Source: Trueperaceae bacterium (GTDB lineage Bacteria > Deinococcota > Deinococci > Deinococcales > Trueperaceae). Taken from it: 31,037 nt of DNA. This document shows, in pieces, positions 1 through 7,659 of the stretch; within the stretch, counting starts at the first letter, position 1, and every line of letters begins with the position of its first letter. The DNA is taken from NCBI GenBank assembly GCA_007130355.1, contig SLSQ01000211.1:1-31037 (forward strand), read 5' to 3'. The notes under the pieces were generated by a model that did not search any database, was not told where the DNA came from, and saw only the letters and a list, made by a program, of their open reading frames with translations. The position numbers and the translations under genes were made by a program.

Positions 1-678
1 GTCCGGATCGGCGACGCCGCCGCCGGGCCCGTCCGGGTCGAGCCGCGGACCGAACCGGTCGGGCGCCCCCGGACGCGCGCCGCCCGCGGGACCTTCGTCC
101 GCCCGTCCCGCGGCGGGACCGGCGCAGGCCGCGACCACCTCCGGCGCCTCGAGGTCCCAGACGACCTCGAGCCGGTCGGTCGGCAGCCCGGCGTTGAGCG
201 CGTCGCGCAGCGTGCCGTACAGGTCGGTCAGGTAGCGGTCGCTGCGGGCGGCGAGACGGGCCAGGTTCAGGCGGGCGTTGCCGTGCTCGAGCGGGTCGAA
301 GGTCCACACGACGCGGCGCAGCCCGGCGGCGAGGGCGGCGGTCCGCTGGGCGTGCTTGAGGGCGACCGCGACGCCCGCGCCACGCGCCTCCGGGGCGACC
401 GCGAGCAGGTGCGAGCAGAGCACCGGCGCGCCGTCCACGTCGGTGCCGCGGAAGCCGAAGGCGAACCCGACGATCCGGTCGCCGCGGTAGGCGCCGAGCA
501 ACGAGCCACCGTGCCGGGCGGCGGTGAGGAGCACGTGGAGCGGCACGACCTCGACCGGATCGAACCCCCACACGCGATGCTGCAGCTCCTCGAGCGGACG
601 GATCGCGGCGGCGGTCGTCAGGGGGTGGATCGTGACCGGTGCGGACGGTTCGGCCCGGGTCGCTTCGGGATCGTGCAT
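1..678 (-). CDS. GNAT-superfamily acetyltransferase, COG3375-like (partial, runs off the left edge)
   Basis: This frame opens with ATG at 678 and stays open to the window edge, giving 226 codons without a stop, so the C-terminus is missing. It begins MHDPEATRAEPSAPVTIH. An acetyl-CoA binding motif is visible around residues 89-104 (VAPEARGAGVAVALK), followed by VVWTFDPLEHGNARLNL and then a region ending VVWDLEAP. That pattern matches the predicted GNAT family often annotated as COG3375, whose substrate is not established. The last 40 or so residues visible are rich in Gly, Pro, Asp and Arg and look like a linker. The gene lies 59 bases behind xylB on the same strand. It has its own TATCGT box (684-689) five bases before ATG and no Shine-Dalgarno sequence, so it may have a separate leaderless promoter. 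The fold is fairly sure; the substrate is unknown. Confidence 0.75.
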   Translation of the reverse strand, partial: MHDPEATRAEPSAPVTIHPLTTAAAIRPLEELQHRVWGFDPVEVVPLHVLLTAARHGGSLLGAYRGDRIVGFAFGFRGTDVDGAPVLCSHLLAVAPEARGAGVAVALKHAQRTAALAAGLRRVVWTFDPLEHGNARLNLARLAARSDRYLTDLYGTLRDALNAGLPTDRLEVVWDLEAPEVVAACAGPAAGRADEGPAGGARPGAPDRFGPRLDPDGPGGGVADPD

Positions 679-737
679 GCGGGACGATACCGCCGCGTGC
701 GGGGGCGCGGTTCCGCGTCCGGCGGAGCAGGGGAGGG

Positions 738-2237
738 TCAGCCGTCGTCCGGACCGAGGGCCGGAGCGAGCGACCGGAAGCGGGCGTAGGCCTCGTCGAG
801 CGCCGGGTGCTCCGTCGGTTCGATCCAGCGGTCCACCGTCGGCGCGGGGACCTCGGTCCCGAGGGCACGCCAGGCCAGGGCCGCGGCCCCGTGCGCGGCA
901 CCGGGGATCGCGCGAGGGACGCCGATCGGCACCTGCAACGCGTCCGCGGCCAACTTCAACCAACCGTCGCCGCGCGCACCGCCTCCGGTCGCCAGCAGGC
1001 GCTCCGGCGTGCCGAGCGGCTCCATCACCCGCCATACGTCGCGCAGCGAGAACACGACCCCCTCGAGCACCGCGCGCGTCAGGTCCTCGTCGGTGGTCGC
1101 GAGGGAAAGGCCGTGGAACCCGCCGCGCAGGTCCGGATCGAGGAACGGGCTCCGTTCCCCCGCCAGGTACGGCAGGAACGTCACGCCGCCCGCTCCGACC
1201 GGTCGGCCGAGCGCTCGCGCGACCGCCGCGCCGATCCCCTCGTCGGCCACGCCGGCGCGTCGGGCCCACCAGGCGAGGGAGCCGGCGGCCGCGAGGGTCA
1301 CGCCGAGCAACGTCCAGGTACCGTCGGCGTGCGCGAACAGGTGCACCCGGCCGAGCGGGTCGGGTACCGGCTCCGCCACCGGGGCGAACAGCACGCCCGA
1401 GGTGCCGAGGCTGATCGAGCCGATCCCGGGGGCCGCGCGCCCGAGTCCGAGGGCGGTGGCGGCGGCGGCGTTGTCCCCCGCGCCGGCCACGACCGGCGTA
1501 CCGGGCCGCAGGCCGGTCGCGTCGGCCGCGGCCCGCGTCACCTCGCCCACGATCGCGTCCGAGGCGGCCGCGACCGGGAACAGGGCGGGGTCCAGGTCGA
1601 GCCGGCCGAGCAGGTCGCGATCCCAGTCGCGGTCCGCGAGCGACCAGGCGCCGGAGCCGGTCGCGTCGGTCGGTTCGGTGCCGCGCGCGCCGGTGAGGCG
1701 CAGCGCGATCCAGTCCTTGGGGAAGAGGATCGTCCGCACCCGGGCGAACGCTTCCGGCTCCTCGTCCCGGAGCCAGAGGACCTTGGGAAGCTGGAAGCCG
1801 GTGACGGCGGGGTTGCCGGTGCGGCGGACCAGCTCGGTCCGCGACACGGCCGCTTCGATCGCGCGCACCTGGACGCCGGTGCGTTGGTCGTTCCAGAGCA
1901 GGGCCGGGCGGATCGGCCGATCCCCGTCGTCGAGCGGCACCATGCCGTGCATCTGGCCGGAGACGCCGAGCGCGGCGATCCGGTCGGCACCGACTTCGGC
2001 GACCAGCGTCGCGAGCGCTTCGGCGGCGGCGCGCCACCACGCTTCGGGATGCTGTTCCGTCCACCCGGGCCGGGGCGTGTCGAGCGGGTAGCCGGCGCTC
2101 GCCTCGGTGATCACGTTTCCGTCGGGGGTGGTGGCGACCGCCTTGAGGCCGCTGGTCCCGACGTCCAGGCCGACCGTCACGCCTGCGTGCGCGTTCGGTT
2201 CGGTCCGGACCTCGGGAGCCGTCGCCGAGTTCGTCAC
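738..2237 (-). CDS. xylB: Xylulokinase
   Basis: A 499-residue FGGY-family sugar kinase that phosphorylates D-xylulose to xylulose 5-phosphate in the cytoplasm, the second step of the isomerase route for xylose. The phosphate-binding loop D-V-G-T-S-G-L-K starts near residue 25. The xylulokinase-type segment VSGQMHGMV and the ALLWNDQR motif follow. AGAGDNAAAA carries the likely catalytic Asp, and TGGGARGDGW lies near the C-terminus. Length matches the family (about 480-500). The GTG start at 2237 overlaps the xylA stop in a four-base GTGA junction, so translation is probably coupled to xylA; an in-frame GTG further inside is less likely. As the last gene of the sugar operon it lies next to its partner isomerase, which supports xylulose rather than another FGGY substrate. 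Confidence 0.95.
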   Translation of the reverse strand: MTNSATAPEVRTEPNAHAGVTVGLDVGTSGLKAVATTPDGNVITEASAGYPLDTPRPGWTEQHPEAWWRAAAEALATLVAEVGADRIAALGVSGQMHGMVPLDDGDRPIRPALLWNDQRTGVQVRAIEAAVSRTELVRRTGNPAVTGFQLPKVLWLRDEEPEAFARVRTILFPKDWIALRLTGARGTEPTDATGSGAWSLADRDWDRDLLGRLDLDPALFPVAAASDAIVGEVTRAAADATGLRPGTPVVAGAGDNAAAATALGLGRAAPGIGSISLGTSGVLFAPVAEPVPDPLGRVHLFAHADGTWTLLGVTLAAAGSLAWWARRAGVADEGIGAAVARALGRPVGAGGVTFLPYLAGERSPFLDPDLRGGFHGLSLATTDEDLTRAVLEGVVFSLRDVWRVMEPLGTPERLLATGGGARGDGWLKLAADALQVPIGVPRAIPGAAHGAAALAWRALGTEVPAPTVDRWIEPTEHPALDEAYARFRSLAPALGPDDG

Positions 2238-3400
2238 CGGACGCCCAGCAGGACTTCGGTCACCATCTGGTCGATCCGTTCGAGGCCGGGACCGCGCGTG
2301 CGCAGCTCGTCGAGCGGTAGGGACCGGTCCTTGAGGGCGGAGGCGTTCTCGGGCGAGAACCGCATCAGCCCCTCGAGCTCGGCGTCCGGCATGCGGTAGG
2401 CGGCGATCGCCTGCCGCAGCTCGTCGTCCTCCTCGAGCCGGCGCGCCTTCTCGGCCAGGATCTTGTAGGTGCGCATGCAGCCGGCCGCGAACGCCCACAC
2501 GCCGCGGGCGTCCTCGGTTCGGAGCGCGTGCGCGTCGAAGTGCTTCGGTCCGTCGTAGCGCTTCTCGAGCAGGGCGACGGTGAAGAGGGCGGTCTTGGCG
2601 TTCTCGGCGCCGAACCGCAGGTCCTGATCGAAGCGGGCCATCTTCTGGTCGTTCAGGTCGACGTGGAACAGCTTGCCGGCGTCGATCGCCTGCGCCAGCG
2701 CGTGCGGGAAGGAGAGGCCGGCCATCGCTTCGTGCGCGAACTCGGGGTTCACGCCGAACCGTTCGGGTCGGTCGAGGGTGGCGATGAAGCCGAGCAGCGA
2801 TCCGACGGTGGGGAGGAACAGGTCGCCCCGCGGTTCGTTCGGCTTCGGTTCCAGGGCGAAGCGGAGGTCGTAGCCCTGTGCCTCGGCGTAGTCGGCGAGG
2901 TAGTTCAGCGCGTCGCGATACCAGCCGAGTCCGTCGAGGAGCTTGCCGGCGCCGTCGACCTCCGACCCTTCGCGGCCGCCCCAGAACACGTAGGTGCGCG
3001 CGCCCAGTTCGACGCCGAGGTCCATCGCGCGCATCGTCTTCTGCAGCGCGTAGGCGCGCACCCTGGCGTCGGCGCTGGTGAAGGCGCCGTCCTTGAACGC
3101 CGGGTCGGCGAACAGGTTCGTCGTCGCCATCGGCACCACCATGCCGGTGGCGTCGAGCGCCTCGCGGAAGCGTCGCACGATCCGGTCCCGCTCGGCGGCG
3201 GGCGCGCCTCGCGGGACGAGGTCGTCGTCGTGGAAGTTGACGCCCCAGGCGCCCAGGTCGGAGAGGGCGTGCACCGTGTCGACCGGGTCGAGGGTCGGCC
3301 GGGTCGGTTCGCCGAACGGGTCGCGGCCGACGTTCCCGACCGTCCACAGTCCGAAGGTGAAGCGGTCCTCCCGGGTGGGGGCGTAGCGGTCGCCGCTCAC
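2234..3400 (-). CDS. xylA: Xylose isomerase, short (class I) type
   Basis: Interconverts D-xylose and D-xylulose (and glucose/fructose), using two divalent metal ions in a TIM barrel. At 388 residues it matches the short class I enzymes known from Streptomyces and Thermus rather than the roughly 440-residue class II. The key motifs are all present: NFHDDDLVP with the catalytic His and its Asp, VFWGGREG, LEPKPNEPRGD with metal-binding Glu and the catalytic Lys, NPEFAHEAMAG with Glu and His ligands, FHVDLNDQ with the Asp cluster, and FDAHALR with the last Asp ligand. The GTG start at 3400 overlaps the stop of the upstream dehydrogenase gene (GTGA), and the xylA stop overlaps the xylB start in the same way. 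No strong Shine-Dalgarno sequence is visible, as expected for coupled translation. Confidence 0.97.
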   Translation of the reverse strand: MSGDRYAPTREDRFTFGLWTVGNVGRDPFGEPTRPTLDPVDTVHALSDLGAWGVNFHDDDLVPRGAPAAERDRIVRRFREALDATGMVVPMATTNLFADPAFKDGAFTSADARVRAYALQKTMRAMDLGVELGARTYVFWGGREGSEVDGAGKLLDGLGWYRDALNYLADYAEAQGYDLRFALEPKPNEPRGDLFLPTVGSLLGFIATLDRPERFGVNPEFAHEAMAGLSFPHALAQAIDAGKLFHVDLNDQKMARFDQDLRFGAENAKTALFTVALLEKRYDGPKHFDAHALRTEDARGVWAFAAGCMRTYKILAEKARRLEEDDELRQAIAAYRMPDAELEGLMRFSPENASALKDRSLPLDELRTRGPGLERIDQMVTEVLLGVR

Positions 3401-4545
3401 GAAGCGGTCTCCGTGGGGAACGGCGTCCACTTGGCGTCGCTGGCGGCGGAGGCGACGGTCGTCTCGATGAAGCGCACGCCGCGGGCGCCGTCGCGGACCG
3501 TGGGGAAGTCGCCGGTCCCGCCGCGGATCGCCGAGGCGATCTCGGCGTACACGTTCGCGAACGCTTCGAGGTAGCCCTCCGGATGGCCGGGCGGGATGCG
3601 GGCGGCGGCGAGGGCGTCGCCGTGGAGGCCCGGTCCGTTGCGGGTCAGCAGCTGCGGCGGGGCGCCGTTCGGGACGAACCAGAGCCGGTTCGGTTGCTCC
3701 TGATGCCAGGTGAGCGCCCCGTCGCTGCCGTAGACGCGCAGCCGCAGGTCGTTCTCGTCCCCGACCTGGACCTGGCTGGCGATGAGCACGCCGCGGGCGC
3801 CACCGCGGAAGCGGAGCAGCAGGTTTCCGTCGTCGTCGAGCCTGCGGCCGGGTACGAAGGTGGTCAGGTCGGCGCAGATCGCCTCGAGCTCGAGGCCGGT
3901 GACGGTCGAGACGAGGTTCTCGGCGTGGCTGCCGATGTCGCCGATCGCGCCGGCGGCGCCGCTGCGGGCCGGGTCGGTGCGCCACTCGGCCTGCTTGACG
4001 CCCTCGTTCTCGAGCGCGTCGGCGAGCCAGCCCTGGTTGTACTCGATGATCACCTTGCGGAGCTCGCCCAGGCGGCCGTCGCGGACCATGGCGCGTGCCT
4101 GGCGCACCATCGGGTAGCCGGTGTAGTTGTACGTGACGCCGAACACGACGCCCGAGGCGTCGGTGGTGCGGACCAGCTCGTCGGCCTGGCCCGCGTTCAC
4201 GGCGAGCGGCTTGTCGCAGATCACGTGGATGCCGGCGTCGGCGAACGCCTTGGCGACCGGATGGTGCACGTGGTTGGGGGTGACCACCGAGACCGCTTCG
4301 ATCCGTTCGTCCTCGGGCAGCGCACGCTCGCCCGCCAGCATCGAGGCCCAGTCGTCGTACACCCGCGGCAGGCCGAGCGCTTCGCCGCTCGCGCGGGCCT
4401 TGTCGGGGGTGGAGGAGAGGGCGCCGGCCACCAGTCGGTAGGTGCCGTCGAGGCGCGCGGCGATGCGGTGGACGCCGCCGATGAAGGCGTCCTTGCCGCC
4501 GCCGACCATGCCGAGGCGGATCGGTTCGGCCGGTTCGCGGATCAT
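3397..4545 (-). CDS. Gfo/Idh/MocA-family NAD(P)-dependent sugar dehydrogenase
   Basis: A 382-residue oxidoreductase with an N-terminal Rossmann fold and a C-terminal alpha/beta substrate domain. The nucleotide loop is unusual: GMVGGGKDAFIGGVHR from about residue 13. The usual E-K-P motif appears as C-D-K-P-L, and the catalytic region reads GDIGSHAEN, keeping the Asp and His of the family motif DxGxH. Families with this loop are often beside sugar phosphate isomerase-like proteins, as here. Substrate cannot be read from sequence; an oxidised sugar, sugar acid or glycoside is plausible. The ATG start at 4545 overlaps the stop of the isomerase-like gene (ATGA) and the stop overlaps the xylA start (GTGA), placing it firmly inside the operon and suggesting it prepares the imported substrate for XylA/XylB. 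Confidence 0.88.
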   Translation of the reverse strand: MIREPAEPIRLGMVGGGKDAFIGGVHRIAARLDGTYRLVAGALSSTPDKARASGEALGLPRVYDDWASMLAGERALPEDERIEAVSVVTPNHVHHPVAKAFADAGIHVICDKPLAVNAGQADELVRTTDASGVVFGVTYNYTGYPMVRQARAMVRDGRLGELRKVIIEYNQGWLADALENEGVKQAEWRTDPARSGAAGAIGDIGSHAENLVSTVTGLELEAICADLTTFVPGRRLDDDGNLLLRFRGGARGVLIASQVQVGDENDLRLRVYGSDGALTWHQEQPNRLWFVPNGAPPQLLTRNGPGLHGDALAAARIPPGHPEGYLEAFANVYAEIASAIRGGTGDFPTVRDGARGVRFIETTVASAASDAKWTPFPTETAS

Positions 4546-5549
4546 CCGTCGTCCCGGGCGAAGGCGGCGTCGAAGGCGCCGCCGGCGGGCGCGAAGTCGA
4601 GGGAGCGGGTGAACGAGGCCGACTCGGTCGCACCGTGGACCCGGTCCATGCGGGCGTCCTCCCACTCGATCGAGAGCGGACCCTCGTAGCCGATGTCGTT
4701 GAGCGCCACGACGATCTCTTCGAAGTCGACGTCGCCGCGGCCGACGCTGCGGAAGTCCCAGAAGCGGCGGGCGTCGCCGAAGTCGGTGTGGCCGCCGAAG
4801 ACGCCGACGGTGCCGTCGCCCCGGCCCCACCAGACGTCCTTCATGTGCACGTGGAAGATGCGGTCCTCGAAGGTGCGCAGGAACTTCACGTAGTCGACGC
4901 CCTGGTAGGCCAGGTGGCTGGGGTCGTAGTTGAAGCCGAAACGGGGGTGGTGGCCGACCGCTTCGAGGGCGCGCTGGGCGCTGGCGACGTCGAAGGCGAT
5001 CTCGGTGGGGTGCACCTCCAGCCCGAAGTTCACGTCGACGGCGTCGAAGGCGTCCAGGATCGGCCCCCACCGTTCGGCGAAGTCGTCGAAGCCGCGCTTC
5101 CAGAACGCCTGATCGGTCGGCGGGAAGGCGTAGAGGGCGTGCCAGATCGAGCTGCCGGTGAAGCCGCTGACCACGTCGACGCCGAGCGCCCGGGCGGCGC
5201 GGGCGGTGGTCTTCATCTCCTCGGCGGCGCGGCGTCGGACCCCTTCGGGGTCGCCGTCGCCCCACACGCGCGGGGGGAGGACCGCCTGGTGGCGTTCGTC
5301 GATGCGGTCGCAGACCGCCTGCCCGAGCAGGTGGTTGCCGATCGCGTGCAGGCTCAGGTCGTGGCGGGCGAGCAGCTCGCGTCGTCCCGAGGCGTAGGAG
5401 GGATCGTCGGCGGCTCGGACGACATCGACGTGGTCGCCCCAGCAGGCGAGCTCGAGTCCGTCGTACCCCATCTCCTGGGCGAGCGGTGCGAGCTCCGCGA
5501 GCGGCATGTCGGCCCACTGGCCGGTGAAGAGCGTGACGGGTCGGGGCAT
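4542..5549 (-). CDS. Sugar phosphate isomerase/epimerase-like TIM-barrel protein
   Basis: A 335-residue protein of the xylose-isomerase-like TIM-barrel superfamily (AP endonuclease family 2 fold). The expected four metal ligands can be seen in order: Glu in FGLEVHPTE, Asp in FNYDPSHLAY, His in FHVHMKDVWW, and Glu in LSIEWEDARMD. Members isomerise or epimerise keto-sugars or dehydrate inositol-type compounds; the exact reaction is not evident. ATG at 5549 follows an AAGGAGC ribosome binding site, so translation starts afresh here after the binding-protein gene. The next three genes then follow with four-base overlaps. Pairing with a Gfo/Idh dehydrogenase resembles gene pairs that act through 3-keto sugar intermediates (inference). 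Confidence 0.88.
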   Translation of the reverse strand: MPRPVTLFTGQWADMPLAELAPLAQEMGYDGLELACWGDHVDVVRAADDPSYASGRRELLARHDLSLHAIGNHLLGQAVCDRIDERHQAVLPPRVWGDGDPEGVRRRAAEEMKTTARAARALGVDVVSGFTGSSIWHALYAFPPTDQAFWKRGFDDFAERWGPILDAFDAVDVNFGLEVHPTEIAFDVASAQRALEAVGHHPRFGFNYDPSHLAYQGVDYVKFLRTFEDRIFHVHMKDVWWGRGDGTVGVFGGHTDFGDARRFWDFRSVGRGDVDFEEIVVALNDIGYEGPLSIEWEDARMDRVHGATESASFTRSLDFAPAGGAFDAAFARDDG

Positions 5550-5578
5550 GGTGCTCCTTCCTTCGGTTCCGTGGGGTA

Positions 5579-5604
5579 GGGGGCGACCGCGACCGGTCGC
5601 CCCC
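5579..5604 (-). terminator. GC-rich hairpin behind the sugar-binding protein gene
   Basis: A perfect 10-base-pair stem (5579-5588 with 5595-5604) with a six-base loop lies 26 bases beyond the binding-protein stop and 29 bases before the next start. No T-run follows on the minus strand, so it is more likely a partial terminator or 3' end protector than a full stop. Such a hairpin would let the binding-protein mRNA be more abundant than the catabolic genes. Confidence 0.55.
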
Positions 5605-5630
5605 GAAGGTTCGTGGCGTGGACGCCGGAC

Positions 5631-6572
5631 TCAGAAGGCGGCGTCGGGGAAGTAGTACTGCTCGGCGTTCTCTTCGGTGATCAGGGTGGCGCCGAGGATG
5701 TACTCGCCCAGGACCGGCACGTCGCTGACGTAGTACAGCGCGGTGACTTCCATGGCGGTCGCGATCATGGCGGGCGGGTAGAGGACGTTCACGGGGATCA
5801 GGTCGTCGCCCTCCATCACGCGGGCGATCATCTCCTTCATGCCGGCGCCGCCGACGATGAACATCTCGTCCTGACGGTTCGCTTGCTCGAGCGCGGCGAT
5901 CACGCCGACGGCGATGTCGTCGTCCTGCGCCCAGACCGCGTCGATCTGGTCGAAGCGGGCCAGGAAGTCCTGCATCACTTCGAACCCGTCGTCGCGGTTC
6001 CAGTTCGCGTACTCGGAGGCGAGCACCTCGATGTTCGTGGCGTCGAGCACCTCCATGCAGCCTTCGACGCGCTCGTTGTCGATGACGGTGGGGATGCCGC
6101 GCAGCACCACGATGTTCCCTTCGCCGCCCAGGCGGTCGGCGATGTACTCGCAGCTGACGCGTCCCATCTCGGGGTTGTTGCCGGCGACGTAGATGTCCTG
6201 GATCGTCGGGTCGATCAGGCCGCGGTCGACCACGGTGACCAGAACTCCGGCCTCCTTGACCTGCGCGACCGGTTCGGTCAGCGGGTCGGACTCGAACGGC
6301 AGGATCACGAGGGCGTCGATCTGGTCGATCGCGACCATGTCCTGCAGGTCGTTCGCCTGTTCGGTGGCGCTGCCGGCGGTGTTGATCACGAAGCGGACGT
6401 TCGGGTGGCGCTCCTGGATGTCGTTCATGGCCTTGTCGGCCCACCAGTTGACGCCGCCGGTCCAGCCGTGGGTGGCGGCGGGGATCGAGACGCCGATGGT
6501 GACGACGTCGTCCTGGGCCCAGGCGAAGGCCGAGGCGAGCAGGAAGGCGAGCAGGATCGAGATGCGTTTCAT
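5631..6572 (-). CDS. Periplasmic sugar-binding protein of an ABC importer (type 1 fold)
   Basis: A 313-residue solute receptor of the ribose/galactose-binding class (Peripla_BP_4). A signal peptide is clear: M-K-R, a hydrophobic stretch, and A-F-A-W-A before Q-D-D, with cleavage likely after residue 19; there is no lipobox Cys. The mature part starts VVTIGVSIPAATHGWTGG and contains ALVILPFESD, a hinge region VVDRGLID, and WAQDDDIAVG, all typical of this fold. It delivers substrate to the permease and ATPase encoded just upstream. A strong AGGAGGTT ribosome binding site precedes ATG. The gene stands third in the transporter set, after ATPase and permease. The ligand is not certain: xylose, a xyloside or another sugar. 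Confidence 0.93.
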   Translation of the reverse strand: MKRISILLAFLLASAFAWAQDDVVTIGVSIPAATHGWTGGVNWWADKAMNDIQERHPNVRFVINTAGSATEQANDLQDMVAIDQIDALVILPFESDPLTEPVAQVKEAGVLVTVVDRGLIDPTIQDIYVAGNNPEMGRVSCEYIADRLGGEGNIVVLRGIPTVIDNERVEGCMEVLDATNIEVLASEYANWNRDDGFEVMQDFLARFDQIDAVWAQDDDIAVGVIAALEQANRQDEMFIVGGAGMKEMIARVMEGDDLIPVNVLYPPAMIATAMEVTALYYVSDVPVLGEYILGATLITEENAEQYYFPDAAF

Positions 6573-6663
6573 GGAACCTCCTGGAGCGAGTGCACGGGGG
6601 GCGTACGTTCGGGTCGGGCGTGCGTCAGGCGTGGCGTAGGAACCTGGCGGCGACCACCCCCTC

Positions 6664-7659
6664 TCAACGGCCCCGACCGCGCTGGAGCAGCACGGCGAGG
6701 ATGATGATGACGCCCTGCACCGCTTGGTTCAGGTAGTTGCTGATGACGTCGGTGAGGTTCAGGACGTTGCCGATGGTCGAGAGCAGGACGGCGCCGACGA
6801 TCGTGCCCCAGACGTGACCGGACCCGCCCTTGAGGGCGGTGCCGCCGATGATCACGGCGGCGATCGCCTCGAGCTCCCAGAGCACGCCGGTCGAGCCGGA
6901 GGCGCTGCCGAGGCGGGGCACGTAGATGATGACGGCGATCGCGACGCACAGTCCCTGGATGATGTACGTGAGGGTCTTGATCCGGCGGACGGGGATCGCC
7001 GAGTAGCGGGCCACGTCCTCGTTGCTGCCGATCGCGAACACGTAGCGGCCGAAGCGGGTCCGGTGGAGCACGATCGAGCCGATCACGGCGACCGCGCCGA
7101 AGATCCAGAGCGGCCACGGGACGCCGAGGAAGCTGCCGTAGAAGAGGGGGCGGATCAGCCCGCGCATGGCGAAGTCGAGCGAGATCGTGCCGCCGTCGGC
7201 GAGGTAGGTGACCAGCGAGCGGAAGATCCCGAGGGCGCCGAGGGTGACGATGAACGGTTCGATCTTCCCGCGGGTGATCGTGAACCCGTTGAACGAACCG
7301 GCCGCCAGTCCGAGCACCACCGCCAGGACGATGCCGAGGGCGAGCACGACGCCTTCGGCGAGCCCGAGGCCGAGCATCCAGTTCATCCCGAGGATCATGC
7401 TGCCGGCGACGAACGCCGCCATCGAGCCGACCGAGAGGTCGATGCCGCCGGCGATGATCACGAAGGTCGTGCCGACGGCGATGATGCCGATGAAGGCGCT
7501 CCGGGTGAGGACGTTCGTGACGTTGCTCGCCGACAGGAACGAGTCGCTCAGCATCGCGCCGATCACGACCAGCACGAACAGGCCGAGCAGGGGCGTGAGG
7601 GTCTGCCAGGGGATCCGGCGCGTCCAGGGAACGGCGGCGGCGTCAGGCGGCGTGCTCAT
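6664..7659 (-). CDS. Sugar ABC transporter permease, RbsC type
   Basis: A 331-residue polytopic inner-membrane protein of the ribose/xylose permease family (BPD_transp_2). About nine to ten hydrophobic segments can be seen, starting near residue 21. The family signature FVIIAGGIDLSVGSM lies near residues 66-80, and GGTALKGGSGHVWGT and the C-terminal NYLNQAVQGVIIILAVLL complete the picture. It would form a homodimeric channel with the ATPase encoded upstream. The start at 7659 lies 17 bases inside the ATPase gene, so the two are co-translated. A gap of 91 bases separates it from the binding-protein gene; I see no clear promoter or terminator in that gap. Confidence 0.95.
   Translation of the reverse strand: MSTPPDAAAVPWTRRIPWQTLTPLLGLFVLVVIGAMLSDSFLSASNVTNVLTRSAFIGIIAVGTTFVIIAGGIDLSVGSMAAFVAGSMILGMNWMLGLGLAEGVVLALGIVLAVVLGLAAGSFNGFTITRGKIEPFIVTLGALGIFRSLVTYLADGGTISLDFAMRGLIRPLFYGSFLGVPWPLWIFGAVAVIGSIVLHRTRFGRYVFAIGSNEDVARYSAIPVRRIKTLTYIIQGLCVAIAVIIYVPRLGSASGSTGVLWELEAIAAVIIGGTALKGGSGHVWGTIVGAVLLSTIGNVLNLTDVISNYLNQAVQGVIIILAVLLQRGRGR

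Noticed and set aside
738..3347. Very long frames that appear to fuse neighbouring genes (also 2234-4633, 3397-6444, 24562-26580, 25167-27068, 28601-30541).
   Set aside because: Their N-terminal parts are out-of-frame translations of the preceding real gene, rich in Arg, Pro and Ala. The real genes start at the four-base overlaps inside them.
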